The position numbers and the translations under genes are program-made. Below are positions 1 through 12,684 of a stretch of 64,000 bases of DNA, in pieces. Within the stretch, counting starts at the first letter, position 1, and every line of letters starts with the position of its first letter. The notes under the pieces are model-generated. The model saw only the letters and a list, made by a program, of their open reading frames with translations, made no database searches and was not told the DNA's origin. This stretch comes from Sipunculus nudus (lineage: Eukaryota; Annelida; Sipuncula; Golfingiida; Sipunculidae), in NCBI GenBank assembly GCA_026874595.1, contig CM049307.1, positions 62,402,370 to 62,466,369 on the forward strand. The letters run 5' to 3'.

Positions 1-913
1 ATAAAATGAAGTCCTCAGCCTTCCCGCATGAACAGCAGAATCAGATTTCAAAAGTAAAACTGCACCACTGCTATAATGTTCTCAAACACAATTCTCCATG
101 AACGTTTTGTTAAAAATGAATCGCAACCACCTGCAGAACACACTGAGTTACTTTTATGTATCACTTGAAAAAAAATCTTTTATCCCGATTGGAATTGAAA
201 ACTTATTTGTGTGAAGTTCATGCATCATTGTGAATTTGATAAAGCCTTTTTTAACAATCCACTTTTGCTATTAAAATAATGACATACAGAATATACTGTT
301 TCATAGAAATTTTCTTTTATGTTATATATGTCTAATCTTCACCAAGCAGTAGAGCCTGATTAAAAGCAGAACCCTGTTCAAGATTCTAACATACTAAAAA
401 TGTCTTTTGTTAGAGATATTTAACTGATACTGAATACGGAAGTACAATGTGACGTGAAACATACCATTGAAAAATCACATATACTTGCATCGGAGGGACT
501 ATGTGCAAGTTACCTAAAGTTTATCTTGACCCTCTCCCTGAAGTAAGATGGCAGTGTTCAACAGTGAAAATGACTTTATGTATTAGAATTTTTGGAAGAG
601 CTGCCACTAGTAGTGACATCTGCTTACAGAATGTGGTACAATGGAAGCAGTATGATCTTGATTCAAAGAAAGACCTAGATCAAAATCTGATGCCAGTGGA
701 GTTTCTCCAGTCTGAGTTTTTTTTGTTTTTGTTGTTTTTTTTTACCCCAATACACAACCAGAAACCATGTTCATATGAGAAAAATTGTCCACTGGTACAT
801 AATGTAATATTTTTTTTTGCTCCATACTAAAGTCTACAATTAATTAAGTCTTAAATTTAGGGCACTTCAGATTTATTCATGGTGGTCTATCACAATAGGA
901 TCTTATCTTAACT
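1..913. other. AT-rich DNA, no gene seen
   Basis: I see no convincing exon here. The longest open frame (501-830, plus) ends in poly-T encoded residues and has no recognisable domain or splice context. The region is probably intergenic or intronic flank of the transposon that starts at 914. Confidence 0.6.
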
Positions 914-3504
914 CAGGGTTCGTACACTTATCATGAGAAAAATTTCAAGCACTTTTCAAGTTCTTTTCAAGGACCTGAAAAGTATTTTCAAGGACATCAA
1001 AATTTATGGACGGTCAGTGATCCCCACGGTCCACTGACCCAATAAACCTATTTCCTCATTTTCCATTATTTATACCAATAAAAACACCACTATTGTTGAT
1101 GCAAGGACAGAGCAAAGTCCCTAAATGTTGCACATGTAAATGACCTATTCACTCAAAGATTTATAATTACAAAAATATTTCGATGAAGACTGACCTCATT
1201 TACTTGAATTTGCCGACTGTTCAATTTTGACGGACCCAAGTGACCACGGCTCATATTTTTATTTATTACTAAAAGAGGACAAAAATAGCACTCATGTCAC
1301 ATACTAATTATAATATTTGTTATTTTAAATGAAAATATAATAGTGCGGACACAGTGGGGGAGATTTAATTTGAAGTGCACTAACAGTTGAGCGGACCTGA
1401 GACTGATATATCAGAGCACTTCCACATAACAACAGGTTTCATGCTCCGTTCATATCAACTATGCAATTTTAAAGTTGGCAATAACATAAATACCGAAAGG
1501 AATTGTTGATTACTTGCATTTCAAGCAACTACAGGTTCCAAAATAATGATTTTGTAATTGTTTTAAATATAATACTTTTTAAAACGCTACACAAATGAAA
1601 TAGATAACAAATATAAAATTATGAATAAAAACTGAGACAGAAATGTAAAAATACAGATACAAATACAATTATAAATCACAAATGTGTCATGGCTAAACGT
1701 GTGTCAAATACATGTATGTACTAAAGAAATGGTAAAACAACGAAAAAAAAAGGTTATCCGTGAGGTCCGTGCCCCAGGGTCCGTAAGTGTTTTTTTTTTA
1801 TCAAATTTTGTTGCAAAACAGACTATTTTTTTTATCTTTTAACCAAACATAATATAAAATATGTCTTTAGATACGATTATGCTAAAATATCAGGACAAAT
1901 TACCATGAGAGTTTAAGAATTACAAATTTTTCTTGGGTTCCGGGATCCGGAGTGGGATCTGGGTTTAACACACTGCCTGAACGCAGTGACTGTCTCACTT
2001 GAAAACATTGGCTCATCTTTCAAACAGAAAGGAGTGCGTGATATTTAAAAATATATACAGCCATTATATGTACCACATAATATAATGCTACCACGAACTT
2101 TTTGTGCAGCAGGATTGCCCGACCATGTTAGTGCTCAGTTTTTGTGCGTTATAACCGGAATGCAATTATCGAGATCACGTCTCAGCGCTGTACTGTATTC
2201 AATGCAAGATAACAGGTTCCTTTATTGGCGGATTCACGGGCGCGCAGGGCAACTTTAAATGGCCATGTTCAGCATAATATATATTTTCATATAAAAATGA
2301 TTTTATTTAACATATCAAATTCTTCGAAAATTCTCCGGCCAACCTCTCGGCTTCAATTAGAATTATATGCATAACACCATGCATATAATGGGTCTATAAA
2401 TTAATAGCGTAACGCGATTTGTGTGAATTTACATGTCTCCTCTGACGCTACGGTTTGCCGTGATTTTTGACATACATATGCTCCGGTTTTGTCCAAAGAC
2501 TTATACCATATGTCGGATTCAAAGAGACAGTAACATTGTACACCCAAGACATGAAACTATGACAGACTATTTGACACCAGAACTAAATGCTCGCCCAAAA
2601 CCGTGCGTAGCACGGGTAATTGCTTGTTTATCCTTAATTGGATTGACCCCGCGTGTAAACTGTATTTCGCTGATCAGTGGTCTTATGGAGCTAACAAATG
2701 ACGATCACAGCGCGTACACGTGAAATGCGCAGTTACGAAGATAAAAAAACCACGCAACTCTTGGATAAACTGAAAAACCTTTAACCAAAACAAAGTCGGA
2801 TTGGGTTCGTTGGGGAAATATGACCCCTCTGATATAATTATTATCGCCGAGTTACCAATGTAAAACGTAAAGTTAACTTGATTTAAACGACATATTCTAC
2901 TGAGTGAATTAGTTTTATATTATTATTATCCCTCAGATTCGAATTGTTCCCATCATGTATTTTCACACATTTTATTCCCCTGGTTTGTTCCCAGATAATT
3001 ATTTCCTTTGGACAGATATTCTCAATAGCTATATTAATAATCTCTGTAGTATTACTTTCAAATTTAAATTTTAAATCTTGCGAAAATACTTACGTGAACT
3101 CACCAAGCGTGGATTTAGTTTTCAATTAAAGAGCTTTTATACGTACCTCAAGGGAAATCTCCACGATCTTTCCAGTAAAGCAGCTCAATTACTATTTAAT
3201 AAAAAACATGGTTATTACCCTCGTATGTTAACTGGTTACATCGTCACTTTCACTGCCCGGTCTCATTCATCCACGATTGGGTTAATTCTATTTCACACAT
3301 TTGATTGACTTAGAGATGCCCGAAGGTCCATATTAAAATACCAGGTATGCATACACACAACATACACCAAACTCTTTCACAAAATTTTATTTTTCAAGCA
3401 CTTTTCCAAACCACTCTCTCTTTTTAAGCACTTTTCAAGCCCTTGAAATTGAAATGACTAAATTCAAGCACTTTTCAAGATTTTCAAGGTGCGTATGAAC
3501 CCTG
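914..3504. mobile_element. hAT-like non-autonomous element with CAGGGTTC termini
   Basis: The left end begins CAGGGTTCGTAC and the right end, read on the minus strand, begins CAGGGTTCATACGCACC. Both are followed by subterminal copies of a motif close to TCAAGCACTTTTCAAG, seen near 947-980 on the left and several times in 3393-3490 on the right. This kind of terminus is typical of hAT-superfamily DNA transposons. The interior of about 2.5 kb has no transposase-like frame; the open frames at 2433-2723 and 2944-3308 show no recognisable motif. The 8 bp outside each end do not match, so the target duplication is decayed or one edge is slightly off. An internal GC-richer stretch (about 1750-2280) repeats 'ggtcc' phrases but has no clear meaning. 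Confidence 0.6.
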
Positions 3505-6500
3505 AAACTAAATATCAAAGAAGCCTTAATTTCCTTATATGAATTTATTTCTATTATATTTCTCTTACTAATCACTGGTGCAATGACCAATCATTTACAA
3601 TGATTAAACAGACCAATAATTAGGCAGATTAACAATGATTAAGATACAGAGAAAGATCAAAGAAAAAGATAATTTTAAATATATACATTTAAGGCAAAAT
3701 AAGTATGATTCTCAGGCACTTTTTTTTTTTAAATCAGTGCAAGCAGTCAATTTTTTAACCTTTTTTGTATATTTCAATAAAAATGTCATATGATCAGGGA
3801 AAAGCATGATGATAATTTTTTTTGCTTAACAGGTAAATGTACTACATTACAAAGGAAAACTTTTCAAAATTGTATTATTTTATCTTCTTGAAAGATGAAA
3901 ATCAGAATAAAAATTTTTTATGCAGCGGTTAAAATTGAAGCGGGCGAGCCTGAGAACCATACCCTTTTTTTTTGCCAAATATATGAAATCAAATCTCTTT
4001 TTCCAATAACCTTCCTGGTTCTGATATCAAAACAAGATTTACTAGATATTTGAATCAGGAATGATCTGTTTAGACATTATTCAGGAATATAAGGTGTAAA
4101 ACTTTCCTTTTTATACATGAGATATCAGGAGGAGGTTTATTATTAACATTTAAGTTTTCCACATACATTAAGAATCACAAATGGCTTATAATTATGAAGC
4201 ATGAGTCTGATCCGATAATAATTAATATACTGAAACAAGCACTAGTAGAAGAATGAAAGATTTGACAAATTTTAAATATGATTAAGAAATACTGAATTCT
4301 TTGCTTTGAAAAAAAAACCCTGTATAATAACAGGAAAAAAAATACTGTAAGTGTTATAAATACACTTAAAAGCTTCAGCATTTCACTTATCCCAGTGCAC
4401 TGAACCACTGAGCACTGCATATATAAATTTCAGCTGAGCTTAGGTTAAGGAACGGTTCAGTTAACACGCTTATTGGCTAGGTCATGTTTTATGTGTAACC
4501 AGTTAATGGGTCAATAAACACTGGCCAGGGCACTTGGTACTTCCTACACTCCAAAAAGACACTCATATTTAAACACTTCAGAAGGCTTCTATGAGGTTTA
4601 CATGGGAGACTGTGTAACTCCTGTACAACTAACTGAATGCCAGCCAGTAAATTTGATGATCCCTGGATGGGCTGCTCCCCATATTAAATGACAGTTCAAA
4701 AAACTAATTCCCATGTGAACTCTACAGTAAATGGCACTTTATCCGTTTAACATCTTAAGCTAGACTCTCAGAAAAAAAACTAATCCACTGGGACAAAAAA
4801 TCAATGGTGTAAAAAAACACCCAAAGTTTCAAATGATTATGCCCTAGAAGAAGACTCTAGCCACCATTCTTGGTCCAACAACTAACTTTGTCTTGATTAC
4901 TTTTGGACTGGAACAAAAACTACAAGATCACAAAAACATATGAAAAATTATGTTGTTATTAATGTATGTTCAGTTAAATTATGAATAAATGCAAAATAAT
5001 TATTTAAAAGATTTGGACAAAAAAAGAACTTCATTTTCAAGATGTTAAAAATCCAATTTACACCCTGCACCTTGCAAAATATAGGTCACTGTGACCTAAT
5101 TTCTAGTTTTTAAGAGATATCAATAGGATCTGCTTGGACCTTAGAACTCTCTAGATTTTATATATCTATCTCATAGACAGGATGGCTATATATACCCTAC
5201 GTGACTTTCAAGCTGATACAGTGATTATGCACATAATAACCTATGAAATAAATGTATGTTAATCCATCTGGTCTCCATGAAACTGGAATGTACCTAATAT
5301 TCATTAGTTTAATATAAATTCCTAAAACAACAGACACAAAAATGTGTAAATTTAAAAAAAATTTTACTACAATTTTTAATAAACAGCACAGCTCTGCAAT
5401 AAAAGTTGTTCCATTCTCATGATAACTTTATTATTTAATTAAACATCTGTACAAATTCTATAAGATGAAAATAATCATTTTAATTTAAACCTGAGCCAAA
5501 CTGCTCATTACTCGTTCCATACTGGAATGAATTAAAAAGGTAGATACATAGGGACAATGAGCCGGGGACCAGAGTGTCAGGTTTATCCTGCGAGGAACTT
5601 TCAGTTTTTCAGTAAATTGATGAGAACATTAATATGACCCCAGGGAATGCAGCGGAAGTGACTAACATCATATCAGGAATGCTCCGGAAGATTTCCCTGT
5701 ATCTGTAAAAGGATGGTCAAATTGCTATACCCCCCTGATAAGGCTGCTACTAAGGGTCACCTTGGGGTCACAGATTCTCTAGAACATGTGATAACAGATA
5801 ACACTTTTATCAGCATCTCATGGTCAATCAGGATTATCACTCCTGCCAGTGCCAGCCTCATCTTTTCTCACTGGATGAATTTCCAGGTCAGTAGTGGACG
5901 ATATTTTACTTCTTGTCCCCGTTACAGACTGATGCCAGCAAGTCAATCTTTGTGCCGAGGGTTATCCCCAGAGATTAATACATCACATACATTCTGTAGA
6001 TCAATAACCTGGCAGATAAAAATAGACCTGCGATGTTAAATATAGCAGCCATTTGCGGGAATGCAGCAAAATCCACAGTATTGAGTGTAAATATGTGAGA
6101 ACATAAATGTAGATTTACGTGGATGAATGTATGTCAGGTTTAATACAAAATGATTACTAGATGTACCCATCAAACACAGGCCCCGCATTACACTCAGACC
6201 TGCCTTCACTAACGGTAGCTTAATTGAGCCATCTGTTATTCAAACTCATAAATAACTGTACACCCTAACAGAGAAGGAGAGAGCAGAGCAACCAATGAGC
6301 ATCACCCTCATTTAAAGAGTACCTGTATCTTCTGCGATGTAGGACACTGGGTTGAAGCTATGGTGTGTTTAAGAAATCATCTTCCTCAAGGAGGCTTTGA
6401 CCAGATTTGTCCAAGATCAATGATACACACAGCAGAATACCTCTAATAGTCCCATGTTTTCTTAATTACACACAGCATGCAATGTCAAAGCTCACAGAAT

Positions 6501-6958
6501 TTTCTTCCTCAAACTCAGTGCAAGAAAGTGCTGACCTATTTGCACCCAAGATCCTTTAGATTAGGGATATATATTTAAGGATAAGAATAAACTTGTTGGC
6601 AACTTGTTCAACCTGTACTTCCTGGTACTTCTGGGCTGCCATGCATCTTTGGCATCAAACTGGGACAATGAAGCCCCTGCTGAGATAATCTAAGATAACT
6701 CAAAGCATCCACTTGTTACACATTGGTCCTGGGCTGTCCTGTGATAAGAGGCCTTTGTTTTACTCTGAAGGGTATGCTGAGTAGGGTTTATGTCATCTGT
6801 ACACAAAATGTGATTAGAAATTCAAGAATTCACTTAATTATTCACAGGTTTTTGTAATTCACAATAGGTTTCATTGTCGCTAGTCTATATTCAATGCTCA
6901 CGATCAAATCATCATCTTCAATATCTTAAAGTTCTATGTAAAACACAGTCTGTCATAA
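3505..6958. other. Non-coding stretch downstream of the minus-strand gene
   Basis: Mostly AT-rich unique-looking sequence with poly-T/A tracts. A slightly GC-richer island lies at about 5500-6060, with an unrecognised 108-codon plus-strand frame (5713-6039) that shows no domain. A weak candidate 3' terminal exon for the minus-strand gene (5597-5485) is discussed in the findings. Nothing else is supportable. Confidence 0.5.
5093..5107. promoter_or_regulatory. Perfect inverted AGGTCA repeat with 3-bp spacer (ERE-type palindrome)
   Basis: The sequence is AGGTCA-CTG-TGACCT, identical to the consensus oestrogen response element. Related, imperfect versions occur at 18818-18832 (AGGTCACAGTGACTT) and near 11748 (GTCACTATGACCTA), each followed by a similar TAATTTTG-type sequence. 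This suggests the site belongs to a dispersed repeat rather than to a single promoter. Function is not shown; only the motif match is certain. Confidence 0.4.
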
Positions 6959-7375
6959 CTAGGGTAGGGTATTGCCTAAAATTGTTATATTGCAATATAA
7001 ATTGCCATTTGTGACATGGTATTGCAATAAATATAGCAATATTTCTATTGTATCAATTTATAAGAAATATATGCATTTTCTGTGATGGACCTTTGATCAT
7101 TTGGGCCACCAATCCTATTTCAAGAACTTTTTCAACCATCATGAAGACTACTTGTGTATAATCACAGGACAGGTTAAAAGCCTTTCACTATAGTCACAAA
7201 CCATTTAGATGATGAAATATGTTACAGAAACCTCATTTCTATTACATTCATCAGTTTTAGTCATGTAGGACATTATATCCGAAATATTTATATTTGAAAA
7301 TGGTATAGGAATACACAATACACGGATCTCTGTATGGTGATGTACCAATAAACTGATGATATCGTACACCCCTAG
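6959..7375. mobile_element. Possible decayed hAT-like MITE (CTAGGG termini)
   Basis: The left end reads CTAGGGTAGGGTATTG. The right end, inverted, reads CTAGGGGTGTACGATATC. Between them is about 400 bp of AT-rich DNA rich in 'gcaatat' words. The inverted similarity is partial and no clean target duplication is visible, so this is a tentative call. Confidence 0.35.
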
Positions 7376-7779
7376 TATTTACCATTCACAATACATCACA
7401 CATACTGTGTTGTGAAATACACCATACCTGCTATAATTTTTTTTTTCAAGCAAGATCGATGGCCTGTTCGGGACACCACCTACCAGTATTTCATGAAGAT
7501 GAAGACAACTAAATCACAAGTTGATGTTATTATGGAGACTTCCGAGGTTCATGCTTTTATATAGGAATAGCAAAGGAGTAAGCTAAATGTCACAACATGT
7601 AACTGAGTTGTTAGTGCAAATCTCTGAGAAGCTATCATCCTGCGATTTTATCATTTTATTTCTTATGCAAATCCCAACCCTTCTGCAATAGACTACATTT
7701 TTCCTGTGTGGAAATTTGTTCAGAGTAAAAACCTCAATGGACCATTGTTTTTTAATAATACAGATGGGTATTTATTTAC

Positions 7780-7922
7780 CTGGAATAATCCTGGGCCCAT
7801 TCCGATGGAATTCTCGCTGGGGGGACGTAACATGCCCCGGCAAATCAGCTTCATCCAGTACCCTTCTGGGAACATTGATGCTGTCCAGTGTCTGTGCTCT
7901 CACAAACTGTCTCCCATTTGTA
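7780..7922 (-). CDS. Internal coding exon of unidentified basic protein (exon 4 of the model)
   Basis: On the minus strand a pyrimidine-containing acceptor (tttcatttcag) precedes position 7922 and the donor GTAAAT follows 7780. The exon is 143 nt: one base, 47 open codons, one base. The first base completes a codon left with two bases by the exon ending at 12306, so the phases agree. The peptide starts TNGRQFVRAQTLD, continues through NVPRRVLDEADLPGHV and ends NGPRIIP. Only this frame is open across the exon. It is rich in Arg, Pro and acidic residues and shows no domain I recognise. The next exon should begin in phase 1 (two bases to complete the codon) and lies below this position or outside the window. 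The function is unknown. What I see is the open frame and two good splice sites; that it belongs with the 12.3-12.7 kb exon is an inference from phase, strand and style. Confidence 0.72.
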
Positions 7923-9122
7923 CTGAAATGAAAACAAATTTTAAATTAGAAATTTAATTTGATAACATTAATTGATTAAGTCCTCCTTGATACATTCTGA
8001 GGATGTCTGGAAGCACAGGCTGAACTCTATGATGAACCTGATTGGTTATATAATTTCTGAAATAACTATATATATCTGAAATAAATAAACGAGGACTTAA
8101 TGGAATCTGACATAAGTATTCTTTTTAAATATGTACAATTTGCTTATTTTTTTAAAGACAAATAAAGATTCAATAATTCAGTAAATGAAAATGATATGTA
8201 ATTATTTACAAATGCATAAATTAATATTTTAGCCCCTCTGAGTCTTCTTAACCTCAGCAAAGAAATGGATATCCAGTTCCGAGTACCAACTAATTCTCTC
8301 CACCAACTATTAAGACAGAGGGCTGTCTTTTCACAAATAATTTTAAGGTAGCAAAATCAATTAAAAAAAATTTGCTTTAGATTTGATATTTTCCCATAAC
8401 ACATTGATCACATTTTTATTGGGCATACAGGATAATGTTATTTTTTTTCTTCACAGATTGTCCCTTGAACTCCCATACTGTCACTTCATTCCACAAAATA
8501 ATCAAAATCACAAAACAAAGAGGTCCTATGAACTGATGGCTAGGACATGAACCAGTCAAGACAGTGGTGACATGAATATACCATTCAGTACAGCAGACAG
8601 TTTATGATGTTTTATCATTTCTCTAAACTGATCCTGTACATTCAGCCTTGAAAGAGATACCTGCATTTTGGTAAGGCTGTATGGCACAAGTGTAATGATA
8701 TAATACTGGAATCAAAATGAATTAAATATACATCACATTATTTAGATATTGTCCCACAAACTGTTTGTATATGGTCACTGTATTGGAACGGGCAAACCTA
8801 AGCCCTTAGAGTTGTGCCCAAATCCTTTTGATACACATGTATCTTTATCATGCTATGCTTATTACATTCCACTTTATCAATTGAATATTGAATGTTTCAT
8901 AGTCATTTTCTGACTCATTTCCTGTGATATTTTACTATACAGTGATATTTTTTCCTTCCAAAGTTTGTGACTTTGCCTATTATAACTTTATATCTTGGCT
9001 TTTCTTTTTCCTTGTGACTATTTTTCCTGTGACTTTTCCCAGAATCCAAATTAAGCCCTAAATCATGATATTAAATTCTGTACTAAATTCATGCGACTAT
9101 TCTTGTCTTTGAAATCTCAGTC

Positions 9123-9147
9123 GGGGGGGGGGGGGGGGGGGGGGGGG
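9123..9147 (+). repeat. Poly-G run of 25 bases
   Basis: A homopolymer G tract followed by AGG. It could form a G-quadruplex on the plus strand and is prone to length variation or assembly error. Confidence 0.9.
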
Positions 9148-9923
9148 AGGCACACAGTATAAGTGAGTTTATATTTTTGCCTGAAACTGACATAAAAACA
9201 ATAAATCGAACTAATTAGAATAATATTCAAAATCTCAATCCAAAGTTCTGTTATCCCTCACAATACTAAAAAGACTATTATATAAATTCAAACTTACCCA
9301 CATTAGATATGTATATATACCAATATAACCTAATTCTAATTTGCATTTATATATACTGGTAGATAAAGTGTACACCTCTTTTTATAAATTTTGTGCACCT
9401 TTATTAATATAATAATGTTTGGAACAGTATAAAAAAGAACAAGTGAAGAGTCACTATTTGAGCGGCTTCTAGGTTTGACAGCCTTCAGGTTTAATAGATA
9501 GCGAATTGTGTTTAATTGAAAGGTTTGTGACAGAACAGCAGTCCTGCTGAACCTGATATGGTTTCATTATATTAAAGGAGACGGTATTCTGTCATCTTAT
9601 GCCGCTTTCATTTGTAGATCTGTCTCCTAATACTGATATATCACTGCCTTCTATAGGAGGTTAACTGACAAGTGTTTATTTTCCCCCAAATACACTGGTT
9701 TCACCCAAACCAGGCTATATATAGTAAATGCTTCCCCCATTTCACCTGCTAAAGCCCCCAAGGAGTGGCTAAATACGTGTCAGAGATTGTCAAGTTTAAT
9801 TGTATTTAATGGATAATAGCTTTGTGGTGTTGAGACCCCTGAGAGCACGACAGGCCCTCGTTAATCAATCAGGGTGAAAGTGATCTGAAACACAGACACG
9901 TCACAAAGACTTTCCCTTTTCCT

Positions 9924-9931
9924 TGACGTCA
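9924..9931. promoter_or_regulatory. Perfect CRE palindrome TGACGTCA
   Basis: TGACGTCA is the full cAMP-response element. An inverted CGTCA half-site (aaacgtcattgg) lies about 45 bp downstream and another (cacgtcac) about 28 bp upstream. The local sequence (about 9420-10060) is less AT-rich than its surroundings. It may be an intronic enhancer, but one 8-bp match in 64 kb has a substantial chance of being accidental. Confidence 0.3.
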
Positions 9932-11177
9932 CAAGAGTAATTTCCTGCTGAGCAAGTCATTTGTTTCAGTTAAACGTCATTGGCTGTAATTATTGGTAGA
10001 CTTGTTTGTTCAGCTGTGTTATACCAATGCTGATTAGTGCACTCACCCTCTTTCCAGCGGCTTTTTATCTATTAATGAAGCCGTGCAGGCATACAAATTA
10101 CCAGCTCAGTGAAACTCAGTCTATATGCCTGTGTTTTTCTGTACATACAGTCTTTGTTCTCTTCACCTTTTTAAAAATGATTAAAGAGATGTAAGTCCAC
10201 CTATGAAAACAGTGATATACCTTGCAGAAGCCAGTTGTGCCCATGAAGTATATCTATCTATTATAACAATGATACTGTGGTTGCCTTTAAGTTAGTAATG
10301 GTTTCAAATTTGTGATATTCATGAGAGATTTTATTATCGCAAAAATGAAACCTATGTGAAAAGACTTCACACCTGCCCAAGGTGAACAATGATTTATTCT
10401 ATAGCTTTAATGGCATCTCAAATATTGCGTGGGTAACTTCAATATTAGCATTTTATGTTACCCATAATTCAAAGTTGATAATTTTAATAATATTCAATTT
10501 TTTATATATCTCATACTATTGCAAAAATAATCTCCACTGGTTCAATGTCCCCTCAGCTACTCATGCAATTTTTTTTATTTTGTGTACATATCAGGTAACC
10601 GATTAAAAATGGTTATGCACATTGTGTAAGCTACTGTGTGGTAAATTATGAAAATGAAACCCTTGCAAAACACAGAAAAAGTGAAAATTGAATATTCAAA
10701 CTCACAATTATGAAGCCAAACACAGTCTATGTTATCATAGGGCTTCTGGATTTCATGTTTTTATATATCCCATGGAGTGGGACATAATCGAGAATTCTAA
10801 TACAGCAGTCAAGTTGTTGGAGTGATTCTCTGAGGTTATAATCAGATTTCCATATTTTCATTGATGGAACAGACTGACTTCGGGAATTTCACCCACCAAG
10901 TCTCAGCCTTAACCACCCGGCTGTATATCCTTTGTATCCTAAAGAAAGAGAAAATTTCTTTTGCAGATCTACCTGGCCTGCCTAGATAAGTAAAAACCAC
11001 TTTCAACCAATGCCAAACACAACTAGATCTCACATCATACAAAACAAGTCTGACTGAAGGAGTATCATTCCTTCACTGAGCAAACATGTCTTTTTCTTGA
11101 ACAAACAATTCAAGTTGTATTGTTTGTGGAAATTTGATAATATCACCTTTGAACAAATGCCCATTATTTTAACCATA

Positions 11178-11270
11178 CAGTGGAAGCTGTCTGAAAGACC
11201 ACCTGTCTAATCAGACCACCTGTGAATAAAGACCACGTCCAGTCAGTCCCTAGGGTGGTCTTATTAAACA
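11178..11270 (+). mobile_element. Solo left end of a mariner/pogo-type transposon with GACCAC repeats
   Basis: TA is followed by CAGTGGAAGCTGTCTG and then three spaced GACCAC motifs (with a fourth, inverted as GTGGTC). The layout resembles the CAGTG-type termini of Tc1/mariner-like elements flanked by TA. I could not find a matching right end nearby, so this may be a fragment. Confidence 0.35.
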
Positions 11271-11489
11271 GATTTCCATAAAACAATATTTTCTAACCAG
11301 GTAAGACTTGTGAGAGATTCTTGTTAGGTTCTATCTTTACACACAAAAAAAAAACTTTCATTTTCCCAGAGTCATAATCATATCTGAAGTTATGCTTTTG
11401 TTGGGTAACCAAAAAAAAAGGCCACTCATTTCAACCTTAATGAACTTTTCTATCAATCAAGCAATAGAGGATTTACATATGTACATAAG

Positions 11490-11580
11490 AGAGAGAGAAA
11501 GAGAGAGAAAAAGAGAGAAAGAGAGAGAGAAAGAAAGAAAGAAAGAGAGAGAGAAAGAGAGGGAAACAGAATGAGAGAAA
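11490..11580 (+). repeat. GA-rich low-complexity tract
   Basis: A purine-only stretch of GAGA, GAAA and AAGA words. It creates an artificial Arg/Glu/Lys open frame at 11392-11574, which should not be taken as a gene. Confidence 0.9.
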
Positions 11581-11844
11581 GAGTCTGTCATAGCAGGCTG
11601 ACAAGGCTAAATTTTCGCAAAGGGTAATTAACTTAAATTTCTTCATCCAAAATAAAATAATTTTTCAGCACCTGTCAACCCTAAGTTCATAACTTTCATT
11701 CCTAAAGATGTGTTTTTGTCCAATGGTTCACAGAATATCAGATAATGTCACTATGACCTAATTTTGATATTTCATAAAGATCTTTCTGGATGTAGAGTTA
11801 GAACTTTCTTCATCCAACGATTTCATTTATCCTGTGCACACATA

Positions 11845-11856
11845 CATATATATATA

Positions 11857-11923
<67 letters not shown>
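11845..11923. repeat. (TA)n microsatellite
   Basis: About 80 bp of alternating TA with one interruption (TTCA). Confidence 0.95.
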
Positions 11924-11926
<3 letters not shown>

Positions 11927-12305
11927 CCTGGATAAATAGCAATAAGTTTTTATTGATTTTTTTATTGAGATTTTATCCATATCCCAAGACGTAAAGTGTC
12001 AATAAAGTAGCCATATATTTCCTAACTGGATGATTATATGACTGACCTCATTTTACAGGAAGAACCAAGAGCAATAAAATCTGAACGATTTCATGTTGTA
12101 AATATAATATCATTTCACAGCAATGGCAGCCTGAACCATCACCCTGTGAGTGTAGATAAAATAAACAAATATGGCCACCTAAACAAATTTTTTATGCATA
12201 CACAGTGCCTGTGACTGGATCGTTTTTTTACGAATGACTGATCCCATAAGCTAATAAATGCAGACATCCAACTATAATAGAAGGGCATCATCATAATACA
12301 CCCAC

Positions 12306-12684
12306 CGCAATCGTTTAAATGATGCCCTCAATTTCCTGAGGAACGACCCCTGATCCATGGTCTGTATACTGTATCGAGAAATAAATCTCTCTGGCCCACT
12401 TGAACGAACAAAACTCCCCGTCGGTGAATCGGAAAGGGACTCTGGGATATCATGCCTCACTTGAGCGCTCCGCAGGTCTTCTTGGCTGTAACTGGTCTCA
12501 AGTGATTCTTCAAGAACACAGACTGTTCTACGCCCCTCATGAGTAGGGCAACACCCCGGCAGGTAAAATCCTTGAATATCCCCCACAGGTAGTGATGCCC
12601 GTCGTCTGAAGTTCCGGGCACTGGATGGACTCCCAATCCTGCACTTTGGCTTTTCTCGCACTATCCGAGGAAGTTCCATGATGT
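12306..12684 (-). CDS. Large internal coding exon, Ser/Arg-rich protein of unknown function (exon 3 of the model)
   Basis: On the minus strand the acceptor (gatatttctgttcag) ends just before 12684 and a GTGGGT donor follows 12306. The exon has two bases, 125 open codons and two bases. The first codons are Ile then Met (ATG at 12679), so an alternative start inside this exon is possible, but the acceptor and upstream phase suggest it is internal. Features include MELPRIVREKPK near the start, RNFRRRASLPV (an RRxS protein kinase A type site), a Cys-Cys pair (PGCCPTHEGRR), an acidic Ser-rich middle, and a basic C-terminal stretch SFLRKLRASFKRLR that could be an amphipathic helix. The composition suggests a disordered regulatory or scaffold region rather than an enzyme domain. 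It is the longest frame in the window and the locally GC-richer base composition fits coding DNA. I do not recognise the family. If the donor is not used, the frame would run ten more codons to a stop at 12272. Confidence 0.75.

Larger units (their letters stand above)
7923..12305. other. Intron 3 of the minus-strand gene model, 4.4 kb
   Basis: This stretch contains AT-rich sequence, a poly-G run (9123-9147), a CRE palindrome (9924-9931), a GA-rich low-complexity tract, a (TA)n microsatellite and the left end of a transposon at 11178. No open frame has exon character. Confidence 0.5.

Noticed and set aside
2433-3308. Open frames inside the CAGGGTTC element as possible transposase remains
   Set aside because: No hAT dimerisation motif, zinc finger or catalytic region is visible in them.
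5713-6039. 108-codon plus-strand frame
   Set aside because: No domain, no splice partner and composition like non-coding neighbours; length alone is not convincing in a 64-kb window.
11392-11574. Arg/Glu/Lys-rich 60-codon frame
   Set aside because: Encoded by a GA-only low-complexity tract.
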